Source: Undaria pinnatifida
Taxonomy: Eukaryota > Sar > Phaeophyceae > Laminariales > Alariaceae
Direction of reading: 5' to 3'
DNA: 64,000 bases
NCBI GenBank assembly: GCA_012845835.1
Contig: JABAKD010000019.1
Location: 14,743,420-14,807,419 of the forward strand
Shown here: positions 19,431 through 31,600 of the stretch, in pieces
Layout of the letters: every line of letters begins with the position of its first letter
Position numbering within the stretch: position 1 is the first letter of the stretch
The notes under the pieces: generated by a model
Databases searched by the model: none
What the model saw: the letters and a program-made list of their open reading frames with translations, nothing else
Told to the model about the DNA's origin: nothing
Made by a program: the position numbers and the translations under genes

Positions 19431-22400
19431 AGTATCATTACAAGTTTTTGGCGCCGACGCGCAGATTGAAGTCAACGTGACTCCAAGACATCGGACAGTG
19501 GAAGGGTCGGCCGAAGCGATTTTGCTGTTTGGTCGTTAGATTAGCCCTAAATCAATATCTGATACCTATATACGCACATACGTAATAGGGCTGACGGCTG
19601 ACGTCGGAACGCAAAACTACACAGAACGCGACGTCAACACTTGTTCTACAGCAGCGTTATTGCCGTATTTTCCATCCATGTAGAGCAGAATCCGCCCGCC
19701 CATCGATAGTATTAGTAGACTTTTCAGAAAGCTACCCTTCAAGTTAAAAAAGAGAAAGAAAAGAAGAAAATAAACTACTGGTTGTTCCCATCTGTGCCAA
19801 CCAATTTCACAGACACTATAGCGGGCAACCGGCACCACTCAACCTGCACTATGGAGGGCCTGTACTGCACAATAGAGGGATCGAGACCGGGTGGGCTCAG
19901 GTCTGGGGGGGTCGGGGTGCTGAGCGTAGGCAGGGCTTTGCGTGCGTGCGTGCGTGTGTTGGCCAACGAACCGCCCCGAAACGTCAGCAGTTGACCAATG
20001 AATGGGTTTCCCGAATTTCAGCTAAGTGGAAAGCTCTAAAACACGTTTTGCCTCGCCAAGGTCCCCGCAAAGAACGAGGTCCCTTTTACCGATGGCCGTT
20101 TCGACGCTCTCGCATTCGGTTTTCGTCGGCACCTCGGCATAATATACCACGCATAGTGCAAGCTCAGGAACAAGAAATATCTGGCACCAGCAGCCAGATA
20201 AGAAGGCAGGCATGGCTCACGTTGTCGGGAAACTCTAAGAAAGTCAACTACGAAATCGTGCTCAGTGCCGAGCGGTGCATTAAATCCTATGAGATACAAC
20301 GTTTCCCGTTCGGTATGGGGTTAACATGGCATACTTCATATCCCGGGGGCGTCTTACATCCAAACGAGGGAACACATACGTTCCAATGATATGATATGTA
20401 CAGGTATGCACGACCCACAACAGTGCTGCTTTTGCTGCTGTTGTTGTTGTATGCCTAGAATATCTGGCATGAAGTCCGACGATGAAACATGTTTGACTCT
20501 TGTCTTTTGGAACTGTTAATATCGTCGCGGCTTGACATCCTACTGCTGTGCACCAGCCACACACACATACACCGCGACTGCTGGCGTGCAATTCGATGCC
20601 AAGCCGACGAGGGAAGGAAGGGATGAAGTCCTCTCGTTGAAAACGAAGGCACGTGCCGTTGTGGGGAGGGGGTAGAACAGCCTGCGTAGTCACCCCGGAA
20701 TTGAACAATTACGGCGAGGGAGGGAAAAGAAGAAACAATAAGTGCGCAGATAATATAGATGAGATGAGCAGGACAAAGTAATGGCACCAAGGCGAGAGCT
20801 TGGTGCGCAGCTGCCGTTGTATCGCTTCTGCTGTACTGCTGGAGTATACAGATACTTCGTATGTTGTGTGTCAGCGAGGCTGAGCGGCTTCTTTTGCAAA
20901 CAAACAAAAAAACGCCGCTTTTCGTGGTCGATTTGTGTGCCTATGACAGCACACACTCCACGTACAAAAGCACACATACATACACAGATGCACCGTCCGT
21001 GGCTACAAAAGAGTGCTGCTGCTGCTGCGGCGGCGGCGGCGGCGGCGGCTGCGTAGCAGACAGCAGAGAGTGTATACAAACCATTGGACTGGCGATACTG
21101 TACAGCGGGCGGGAGAGGGCGGGAGCATGGCCCTTGCTCTATGGCTCTTGCCCGGTGCGACTACCTCTCACGTGCGAGCACATGAAGAGCTCAGCTGGAT
21201 GCCCAAGGGCTAGGTGCAACAGGTATGACGTACAGCAGATGCTGCCGACGTGTCTTGCTGCTGCGGTGCTGCTACTGCTGCTGCTGCTGCCAGGTCTGCA
21301 AAGCGAGATGTGCGGCAGTTGTATAGATCTTGCTCGGTGCGACTCTCGGGCCCATCTAATCGAAGGGCATAGAAAATCAGTATTCTGTTTTTTTTTTACA
21401 ATCGAACTAAAAATACCCTCAAAGTACGGCTCCGTTTCTTATCGAGGAACGACGTAGTGTGTTTTAGAATTTCAAAAACGCAAAAGTGTCAACGAACATC
21501 TGTGGGCAACGACAGAGGCGAGCGACGGCTGGCTCGCGTCCTCCCCGGAGCGCCGCGGCCAACGGCAGTTTTTTTTTGCCGGCAACGCCTTGGAGGCTAT
21601 GGCTCTAGGCGTCCCTTGGGTGTGCTAGCGCAGCCCCATCGCCCCACACCGGCAGCAGCGATGGGGACATAGCGGTCGAACTTCTGAGCGAAGTCGTGAC
21701 ATGGTGGTTGGTCGTGTAACTTTCGAGGTGCAGGGCGACGAAAAAATAGGTTTGCGGCGGCCTCGATAATTTTCGAGGCGTCACAGGCGGTATAGGTAGG
21801 TGGTGCTAAGGGCCGTTCTTAACGAAGAGATTATTCCAGGTTTTTGCGAAAGTTTCGGTTTTTCCCGCAAATTCTTTCCACAAAAACCGCAAAATTTCAA
21901 CCCCGGAAAAACGTGCCACTCTTACCTTTTTCATCTTGTTTTCAGGAAAAAACAGAAATTTAGGTGCGTACGAGATTGGGCAGCCGCACCGCTCGAGCTG
22001 TGCCACCACTCACGAGCGCACTAGACTGGGCAGGGTCGTTCCCAAGGTCATTGGCAGGTCATGACTAATCGCAGAAGGCGCAGTGAATTGCTGAGCTCTC
22101 TTCGTCGAGTTGACAAAAGTGACCGCACCGAGGCGCCCGACTGAATGAGCGCTCTGAGGGCAACAGCTGAGATTTTCGTCACATTGGGCGTTGTAGCGCG
22201 ACGAGTTGGTGATGAACTTCACTCCCGAAAACACCGAAACCTGCCTATGAGTTAGGCCGACTCCAGTGGGACAACCACGCATGAGACTTGCGCGAGCGTT
22301 GTCGATGTAGTGATGTTCTGTGCCGAGTGGACTATTGTTTTGTGAGACAACTGAGGGCTTGTACAAGTTAAGATTCAACCCTCGCGGATTTCGGTAAAAT

Positions 22401-22610
22401 ACCGAAAATTTATCAAAAACTGACATGTTGTCCGTATAGTTCAAAAACTTAAGGGCCTTCGGAGGTCGCGCTGCGGCTGCTCCGGTGGTCCTACCTCTCG
22501 CAACGGTGACTTCTCGCCTATTAATCAGCCGAATACACGGCACCAAATCGCGTGGCCGGCTACGGTTACACGGAACACGCAACGTCTATGATAGGTGCAT
22601 AAACTCCCCA
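19431..22610. other. Gene-poor stretch with a CTG/CGG run
   Basis: Holds a GCTGCTGCTGCGGCGGCGG run at about 21,014-21,052 and further CTG runs near 21,255-21,292. Several frames of 130-200 codons (for example 20,861-21,457 plus and 22,010-22,582 minus) are open, but none shows a domain I recognise. A spliced gene here cannot be excluded. Confidence 0.4.
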
Positions 22611-23856
22611 AATTGAATTTCAATTTTCGATGAAATTCAACGAAATAACTACTTTGTCGAATTTGATTTTTCACGATTGTGGAAATGTCTGCTCGGTGAT
22701 ACATTTGTCGACCAATCAGATGCATATTCAATTCATTTCGAAAACAAAGATCGAACTACGATTTTTCATCCTCGGCCCAAACACCGCACTCCCGATACGG
22801 AGAAAAAAAACTCGCAACTAGAATAGGAATGGTTTAGCATCTGGAAAAGGGTAAATGGGGAAACAAACAAGAACTATAATATAAGTTGATAAAAATAGTG
22901 GGGTTTTCCAAGTTACCTGCTCGCCTCAGGGAGGCGGAACGCACCCCATCGCCAAAAGAGCCAGCTCATCAACTTCGAATGCTCAGCGCACAAGCCACAG
23001 GCCGGGATCAGACACGCGTTGTAATGTACCCATCGCTCCCTTGCTTGCCCCGCAGCCGAAGACGGGAGAAAAACTCGGCCGTCCAGAACAGTATGCCCCC
23101 CCCCCCCGAAAAGGTATTTTTTACACGCCAGGTACATACGGTAGAACTACGGTGGGTATCCTTACGATAGAATAGCCGATGCCCAAGGTTGCTCAATTGG
23201 TGTCACTCTCGTGAAGCTTCAAGGCTTGCCAAGACTACGAGGCCCGTGCTGCTGCTGTAATCCGACATGGGGTGGTCGGTGTGATATCGGTTCTAGAACC
23301 CAACGCTTCGAAGCAGGGGTTGGTGTGTCGAGCGGAAATCGGAGTACTGCTACTGCTGTGGTAGATCGACGTGAGCTTGGCGAGCGGTCCACGTCACGCA
23401 CCTGTACGCAGCTGTACGGCAGGGTCTCCATCTGCATACCTTCAGGCTGAGCATTCATATACCGCCGCAAAGCTTCCGCGTTGTCGGAGCGTGATGTCGG
23501 GGATTTCGCTGGCAATGTCGCCCGGGTACAATAGCTGTACCGCCTGTCTATATCAGTACTATACCCCTGGCCTCTTGCTTCGATGGCGAGCGGTCGGGTC
23601 CGGGGTAGGGTGGGTGCTATTGCGGTGTCCGCAGAAGCATGGTCCCTGTCTACAAACAGGAGTAGTTTTTCTCCTGCCGTGGGGTCTGTTGCTTCAGACG
23701 AGACCGTCGCAGTCGCAACGGCTGTCACAACCGTTTAGCAAGCCTCTCCGTCGACTTCGAAACGATGCCTGCATCGTCGGCACAGATCATGCCCTACACT
23801 GTTCTTCGTGCATCTACCGGTAACGACGGTTCCTCTCTAACATCCGCCCCATCCGC
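22611..23856. other. Non-coding stretch, nothing recognised
   Basis: Short frames and one 169-codon minus frame (23,219-23,728) without recognised features. It lies just downstream, on the minus strand, of the LINE fragment and could be its decayed 3' part. Confidence 0.35.
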
Positions 23857-24150
23857 CTAGTAATGAATCAGATCCCCTGCCATGCTTCGTCCTCGCTGAA
23901 CCGCGCCAGAACAACGCCTATTGCAGCAACGAAGGGTGACTTCAAACCATTCTGAGTGTTCACCATCATCTGTATGCACGCGAGCACGCATGCCTTCGTG
24001 GAACCGGTGGATAACTGCAAGCATCTTCACTGGCACACCGAAGCTGGAAAGTACCTCCCTCAGCAGCTTTCGGTCAGCAGGGAGGAGCACATTTTGTACG
24101 AGTACTCTAAGGTCAACTCAGTGCATGTACCAGCGTCGTCGGGGCTCTTC
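23857..24150 (-). pseudogene. LINE (non-LTR) reverse transcriptase fragment
   Basis: The minus-strand peptide contains [20 protein letters not shown] and then [20 protein letters not shown]. This is the stretch of non-LTR reverse transcriptases just before the QGxxxSP block. The expected QG block is disrupted: the frame reads [10 protein letters not shown] where VTQGLRQGC is usual. The end resembles the ARFSEDEA stretch in another frame. Weak similarity continues upstream to about 24,150. It is a short, decayed internal fragment with neither the endonuclease nor the YxDD motif. LINEs of this kind would supply the machinery for the SINEs here. Confidence 0.7.
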
Positions 24151-27100
24151 TTCTTGCAATCCGCGGACATAAAATGATGAAAAAACTCGGAAAAAATGAA
24201 AATTCTGTCTTTGGAAAACGTGGCAATTAGCGACGCATGGTAGCGATTACGACCGAGCGACGTGATATTCTCACCTGTCGATCAAGCGCCGTTTGCTCAT
24301 CCCGTTCCCTTCTTATCCCACCCTTACAGAGCTAACGCAGTCGCCTCTCGTCCCACTATGCGCAAGCAAGATGTGGGGCGTATTTTGCATTTTTGGTACC
24401 TGGGGGAATATGGGAGTCAATATATTTGGAGGCGGCACTTCGCTTGGGGACAGGAACGAAAAAATAAATAGGGTACGAGTAGGGAAACTTTATTTAAAAC
24501 GACGTGTTTTATTGGTTAAAACGCAGCATACGATACATACACGATGACGTTCATTGGCCAAAAGCCGTAGATTGTTCGGATTTCGACAATGCCAGCTCCC
24601 TGGACTGTCAGTCCGAGTGGCCGTGGAAGTATCTTATTTACGGATCTACGGCCGCGGTGGTACTACTTATCTACAGCCTATTAATAGCATCGACAGCAGC
24701 AGCAGCAGTAGCAGCAGCAGCAGCAGCCGACCAGACAGCCAGGGCTCTTCGGGGAGGTCCGGCTCAAGACGTAGGGGAGGAGCCGTTGCAGGGGGAGTAC
24801 CAGCAGCACCAAAAGCGGCACTATTTTAGTAAAAACAGCAGCAGAGACCAACCAGCACAGCAACACAGCAGCAGCGAGCAAGCAACAGACACTAGGTAGC
24901 TACTATAATAGCCAGATCTTTCCGACGAAGTCGGGCTCAAGACACCAGGAAGGAGAGTCGCCACAGGAAGAGTGCCAGCAGCAGCAAGCAACGGACCCGG
25001 GGTAGCCCGAGTTCTCCCACGAGGTCAAGCTATTACCATCTACGGGCGTTGTGCGTTCAAGGGCTTCAGAGGCGGGTCATCCTGCGGAACTCAGGCGAAC
25101 TTCGAACGGCCACTCACTGCTCAGCACCGCTCACCCTCTACACACCAAAAATGTCTTCGTCCGTTCCCGTCCTGGTCTATGCCATACTCCGTGAAACTGA
25201 GCACAAGGGGGGCTGTCAACTTCGGCTATGCTCTTCGTGGGAGGCGATCCGTGCAGCGGTGGCTAACGACAGCATTGCGCTAACAGTTGACCAGGCAGTC
25301 CGAGCTTTCCGACCAGGCCACAAAAGTTGGGCCGCTAGACTAGACTATATCCGCATGCTTCGAAGATATAATAGATCTATGCCCATTCTGTAGATTTTGT
25401 CTTTGGATTGATTGCACACTCGTACCGGTGCGTAGTAACCGTAACGCTCAACACCCCTAAAGTTTAACATGTAGTCTATGACAACATCCCCCTTGTCCTT
25501 TCTGGTCCTCGTCCACGACCCTCTCAGTTCATCAGGTGCACCTGCAGACTAGTCTAGTCTATAGCTCCAGCTAAGATGCTCTCCTTGCGAGGCTACCAGT
25601 GCAGTGCAGCTGAACCTCTCTCCGCCGGTGGAAAGGCCGGACCCAGCTATTTTAGCAGAGGTGTTGCATAGCAGTAGTAGACATTGTCCGAGGATGACGA
25701 TCAAGACCATAGAGACGAGAACGCAATGAATACCTGGCCCATCAACTGCTGGCCAGCTACCCGTATGTCTCAGCAGTAGGAGCACACTGTCTGTTCGAGT
25801 GTTATACCACACTCTGCCAGCTCTGGAACGTGCTGTATCCACTTTGTGTTGACATTCACGTGCACAAAACCAAAAAAAGCACAAAAACGCGGAGGTCCTC
25901 TACTACACATACAGTTAGTTGTAGACGCATCCGTCCCTTTTGCCAGATCGCCGCTGATACCCGTTTAAGGGGCGTTTATACACGCTCTAGACTATGGTGT
26001 GCAGTTTTTGGCAAGTTTTTGGCCTAAACTGGCGGGTTGGTGGAAGTTTGGACTTGCCAAAACAGCTTTGGACAAAGTCGGCAAACGATGAACAAGCGCT
26101 GGACGGTAGTACGTACGACAGGCGGTACCCAATGCCGCACGTCGAGGATGTGGCGCCACCAACGGGCGCTCTATTTCTCGCGCGCGGTGGAACAACGCAA
26201 GGGAGGCGTCGACGAGGAGGGGGGCGCAGCGGCCGAGGCCACATAGTGTTGTCCAAGCAGGAGGAAGGCATAGCGGGGGGGGCGGGGGTAAGGGACGCGG
26301 CATAATCGTAGCAAGCATGGCCGCAGCCCGTAGCGCCATAGACCTTCTCAATGCTCCAATATGGTGTGAGGAGGAAGGGGGGTTACGTGAAATGAGATAC
26401 GGAGTCTGCTGAACTGGTACTGTTAGGAGAATTGTGGTTATCGGGTATAGACTAAGCAACATAGCCTACACAGGATAGATTCCTACAAGCCACCACAAAC
26501 CCATATCTTGGGACAATGATGTTGTTGCTCACGACAACATCCCTTTAGAAAAAGTCGAGGTCGCCTCGAGCGGAGGGAAGGACACTGGTATAGTCTACTG
26601 TTCTAGTGCGCGGCATCGTAGGTTTCAACGACCAATTATGGGATAGCACGCTCGGACTATCGGAGTGAGAAAGCCGCTGGTCCGTTAGAGTGTGCTCTAG
26701 AAAGGTGTTGGCAAAAACGCCGGCACGTTCAGGGGCACACGATAAAAAGGCTTAGCCCGGCGACACGCTCGCCGTCGCGTCAGGATTGAAAACCAAGCTA
26801 TCAATCAATGGTGATTTTGGATTGTGTTTTGCTCCGTTGCGACGTTGTGATTTGTAGTGCTCAGTTCTTTCCTTTACAGCTAGCGGGCGCTATCGCCTGC
26901 CTGAACGAGCGGCAGCCTGCGCCCTCCCTTCTGTCATAAGTTTACTAGTGGTCGATCCCTAGGTCCACACTGCCCCACATACTAATACCACCATTGCGTT
27001 GTTGCTAAGAAACTATTGTATTGGTTAAAAACACGCCGTAGACGCGTTAAGCTAATTTTTAGATGGTTTCAGTGCACCCGTCTGAGACTGGGAAATAGGA

Positions 27101-27440
27101 GTGCGCGTAGTGTATCGGGTTTTCTTTTTGGGTCGTTCTCCATCGAGTGAAGAAGTAAAGAAGAAAAGATAAGTTAATACGCTTGCCACGATAGAGGAGC
27201 ACAATTTTTTTTCTTAATACTACCCCTCAATTTGGGAGCTTAATACGTACCAGGTAGACCTCTCAAAAAAACGATTTTGGAGGAAAAAATAAACTGGTAC
27301 AAGGGTGTCCGGACGTGGGGGGCCTGTCGGCCCCCCCGTCCTCCGGGTTACTGTTTACTGTAAAAGATGTGCGGTGATGCTGGTTGGTTCCACAGCAGGA
27401 GTACGCCTGCATACCAAGGGTGGGAGTGTTGAGTGTGGAA
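24151..27440. other. Gene-poor stretch with a CAG run
   Basis: Contains a GCAGCAGCAG run at about 24,692-24,728 and further CAG words up to 24,890. Overlapping frames of 80-156 codons (for example 25,992-26,462 minus) lack recognisable domains. TAGACTAGACTA words occur at about 25,335 and 25,548, and a TACCAGGTA nonamer at 27,248-27,256. Confidence 0.4.
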
Positions 27441-27443
27441 TGA

Positions 27444-27617
27444 CAGCGGGCCGAGATGGAGGAAAAGGAAATACTCCGTATGTATGATTTGTTGATGGGG
27501 CGTGATCCCCAGAAGAAACTGAAAATACAGCGGGCCGAAATGGAGGAAAAGGAAATACTACTCGGTATGTATTATTTGTTGATGGGGCGTGATCCCCAGA
27601 ACAAACTGAAAATAAGG
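27444..27617 (+). repeat. 84/87-bp tandem duplication, in frame
   Basis: Two head-to-tail copies (84 and 87 bp) that differ at few sites. The copies keep one open frame (ATG at 27,456, stop near 27,650) with the peptide MEEKEIL..MYxLLMGRDPQ repeated twice. A TGA directly precedes the first unit, so the frame is only about 64 codons. It may be a small gene exon or chance. Confidence 0.6.
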
Positions 27618-27649
27618 ACGCAGTGGAATATGGAATATGTCCAAAAATA

Positions 27650-28290
27650 AAGACACCCTCTTTCAGACGATATGGCTATGAAGAGGTTGGCGCAAACTGG
27701 GCACTGAAAAAATAAGACTTGGTACTGCAATCATGAAGACTCTGTGACCAAATGCGACGTGGCCACTAATACCGGCAATCATGTACAGTATGGCAGCGAA
27801 AAACGGATGTGACTACTTACAAAATGGGGACAGGGTAGCCAGATGCATTGCAACTCGAACTCTTCACCCACTCAAAGACGTTCGCATAACAGACATGGCT
27901 ATGAAGAGGTTGGCGCAAACTCGGCACCGCAAAAATGAAGACTCCCTACTTACAATTTGATGCTACGAAAGCTGAGACTACATACTTGGCTGACACCGGG
28001 AAAAAACAGACAGTATGCCGGGGTAGCCAGATGCATTGCAACTCGAACTCTTCACCCACTCAAAGACGTTCGCATAACAGACATGGCTATGAAGAGGTTG
28101 GCGCAAACTCGGCACCGCAAAAATGAAGACTCCCTACTTACAATTTGATGCTACGAAAGCTGAGACTACATACTTGGCTGACAACGGGAAAAAACAGACA
28201 GTATGCCGGCGCGGCGCACGCGCAAACTCGGCACTGAAAAAATGAAGACTCACTATTTAGGGTTAGACAAAATGCCACGGTGGCCGCTAA
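27650..28290. repeat. 188-bp tandem repeat
   Basis: The word AGATGCATTGCAACTC recurs at 27,841 and 28,029. The following GACATGGCTATGAAGAGG and ACTCCCTACTTACAATTTG blocks recur with the same 188-bp spacing. Two nearly identical units are flanked by diverged partial ones. They lie downstream of the Helitron ORF (minus strand) and may be inside its 3' region. Confidence 0.85.
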
Positions 28291-28455
28291 TATGTACTCG
28301 CCGGCTACCATGTACAGAATGGCTGAAAAAATGAAGACTTACTACTGACAATGCCGCGGGAAATAATTAGCACGAGACTGAGCGTGTCCGCGGCTACTGA
28401 CATATATACACGAAATATACACCTGGCCCCACGAGTAACTTGGGGTCGACAGTTA

Positions 28456-28695
28456 TCATGGACGGCTACATTGGCACATTTTGATGTGCCACTGGAAGGA
28501 CGTTGAGTAGTAGTCTTGAAGTTCCGCTTCGAAGTTGGCATCATCTTCGACTTGCTGCCGGGTGTCGCCGGTGGCCTCTTGCTCTGCGTCCGCAATGAGG
28601 GAGCGCTCGAAGTGTGGGTCGAAGAAGTGGTGAAGGTCGTCAGGGACGATCATAGAGGCGAACCACCGGCGCTGGCGCGTTGGCGGCGCGGTCAT
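28456..28695 (-). CDS. Small ORF overlapping the Helitron stop codon
   Basis: A 79-codon frame whose ATG (28,695-28,693) overlaps the TGA of the Helitron ORF (28,694-28,692) as ATGA. The peptide is acidic in the middle (ADAEQEATGDTRQQVEDDAN) and has aromatic residues near both ends. It matches no family I know. It could be a second Helitron cistron, a 3' exon reached by splicing, or chance. Confidence 0.3.
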   Translation of the reverse strand: MTAPPTRQRRWFASMIVPDDLHHFFDPHFERSLIADAEQEATGDTRQQVEDDANFEAELQDYYSTSFQWHIKMCQCSRP

Positions 28696-31600
28696 GCTGC
28701 GACAGGCGGATGGTCGGTGGAAGGGTTATTTAGGATTAGGGAAGAGTAATGACGTGATTGTGGTTGATAGTGCAGGTGTATGGTAGAAGGGTCGGCGTTT
28801 TGAGGATTTGGTCGGGGGTTGTTTCCGATAGTAACGTTTATGGGTATGTTGTATCGTTGCATGCATGCGTAAATTTCTGGCTCACCAAGGTAAGCTCGCG
28901 GGTGAGACATGATGGAGAGGTAGTTGTCATATGATGTATACTGTTGTGGCGGTTCACCAAGGGCTTGGAGTAGTTCATGGTTCATGCCAGCGGAAATGGC
29001 GTTTAGCAAGTTAGGGTCGTTGCGGTTTTCGTTCATGTATTGGAGTATTTCCGAGCGTACTTGGTAGTGTCTGTTTGGGTCGTTGTATATTCGTCGTGCT
29101 ATGCCGCGAAATCCGCATGCTCCATCCCCAATTTCGTCGACGACTGTCCATGTTGGAGGTGGAGTTTGGCTGTCACTTGACGGTTGAGAGGAGGCATTGG
29201 AGGGCGCAGGAGGCGAGGTGTTTGGAGGTTGATACGGTGGAGGTGTTACAGCTTGGCCTGTGGCGGCAGCGGTGAAAGGAGGGTATACAATGTTCTCCGT
29301 GTGTGGAATGCCGTCAACAATATGTTCTTGTGGTAAAAGGCACATAATTGACTGGCGATTTTGCGCACGGCTGAGCGCGACGTAAAGTTGACCATGCCCA
29401 AACGCAGGTGATCTCAAGTCCAAGCCAATTTTTGTAAGTGTCTGTCCCTGTGAACGATTCACCGTGACGGAATATGAAGTTCGGATGGGAAACTGTGTTC
29501 GCATGAACGTGATGCCATTTCTTCCAACTGTCGCACGAAAGCCTATACGTGGAATCAAAACAATTGGATGGGGCGATGTTTCGGTGAGAAGTTCGACTTG
29601 AAGGACTCGGCTGTTTGGGGAAACTGCGAGGACAACGCATTTTTGACCGTTGATGAGTCCCTCCGAAAAGTTGAGATTTCGCACGATCATCGCAAGTCCG
29701 TCTGACTTGAGGCAAAGCTCATGGGGAGGGACACCTTGCACGTTTAATTGGTGGAGGTGTTCAGGAGAAGCAAAGGCTGTGTGAGGCGTGGTCTCATCAC
29801 TTATTAGTGTATCTGAGCTGAGGTATGTACAGTACTCTCCGGGCCGCAAGTCCGATATGGCTTCATTAGAACGGTCAATTGCGTTGTTGGTGGTCGCCAA
29901 TATGGCGCGTTTGTCCCAGTTGCGCGATTGTTCATTGACATTGGGATACACAAAGTTCATGAGCTCATCGAAATTTGTTGTATATTTGAGCTGGAAGTGG
30001 TCATTGGCATCGAGGTTGTGGTTATTCAAGGCAATCATGTCCGTGCCGTCGATTGATTGTGTAGGGTGGGTACCCTCGCCTATCGCCCGCACAAAAGCAG
30101 CATACTGAGGATCATCTTTGTCTCGTTGCGATTTGGTTAGTCTCATGCGTTTAACGTGTTTCCATAGGGGGCTAGAAATAAAGGCTGCGTCGACGGTATC
30201 GGTGGCGGTGCCGTTCTTAACTATTGGCCCTGTTTGGCGCCAATCTCCACTGAACAAAATAGTTTTTCCACCAAAAAGCTTATTGTTTTTCATCAGATCT
30301 TGAAGTGTTCTGTCGAGGGCCTCAATGCAATATCTGTGGGTCATAGGTAACTCGTCCCAAATGATGAGGTCCGCTTTGCGGATTAGCTCTGCTCTTTGAG
30401 TGTTGGTGTTTATGTTGCATACGCAGGTTGGCGACATTGCTTCGTCCATAGGTAATTTGAACATGGAGTGCGCGGTCCAGCCTCCAGGGAGCTGTAAGGC
30501 GGCGATGCCGGTGGAAGCAACGATGAGCACTGTCTTTCTTTCACCTCTCAACCTTGCGGAAATACATTTTTCTGTGTATGTCTTGCCAGTTCCGGCGGGC
30601 GCATCAATCATAAATGGACACCCATTATCGGCTCGCACTGAGTCTAAGACTGTTTTGTAAATGTGGCTCTGCTCACTGGTCAGTCGCGGTTCATGCAGCT
30701 CTGCGTATTCTGCACATGTTTGTGGGTCGAAGGCATCACGCATCCTTTCAAATTCAGTTCGCGGATGCATAGGCTTTGGAAGGTTGACTTGTTCGTTACA
30801 TTTACCATGCTGGTTTAGCTTGAGGTCTATTTCACACAAGGCAGCTTGTATGGCATCGTCTGTGGATAACCTAAGAAGGAAATCTTCGATGAGGTTGTCC
30901 TTAAAGTCACGCCATAGCTTCGGTGCTGGCGCACCATCTAAAATGAGCGTAACGAAAAGAGCACGGAGCTGGGACGCAACTTGAAACACTGAAGCTTCTT
31001 CCATACATAGTGAATACTCTTCGTCTCCCGTGATGAGACCTCTTGCTCTGGCGGCATCATGAAAAGTAGGGTGAACAACGGGATCGCCTGTGTCTGTTTG
31101 CACTGTTCGTAATTCTGCGAACGACCTGGCTGGAATCGTGTGTAGTAACAACCTCAAGTAGTAGAGATCTCCCACCGCTGGACTCTGAAACGAAATTCGG
31201 CAAACGTGATCGTCGTTTTTTCGTTTGGAAACGATGTTTTTGTATCCATCGAGGTATTTGCCAAGCGGAGCAAACTCAAGCGGAGGGTCATCTTTTTTGG
31301 GCGAGGTGATAGTGTATTGCTCGTAATAGTCTAGAATGGTCAAGTCCGAAAAGCAGGGATTTTTCGGTCGCATGTAGTACCTGAGCACGTGTGTCTGTGA
31401 CTGCGCGGCTATCTCAAGTCTATCATCGTGGGTGGCATTTTTGGGATAAGTGATTTGTTGCTCTCCTTCAAGATGGGCGTGAATCTTAGTTACCGCAGGG
31501 TATCTGTCCACCATATGGTAACCTAATAGTCTCCACGTCGCCTCTGCGGCTGAAATATACCTCGTTTTTCTATATTGTTCAACTTCTGAGGTAATGCCCT

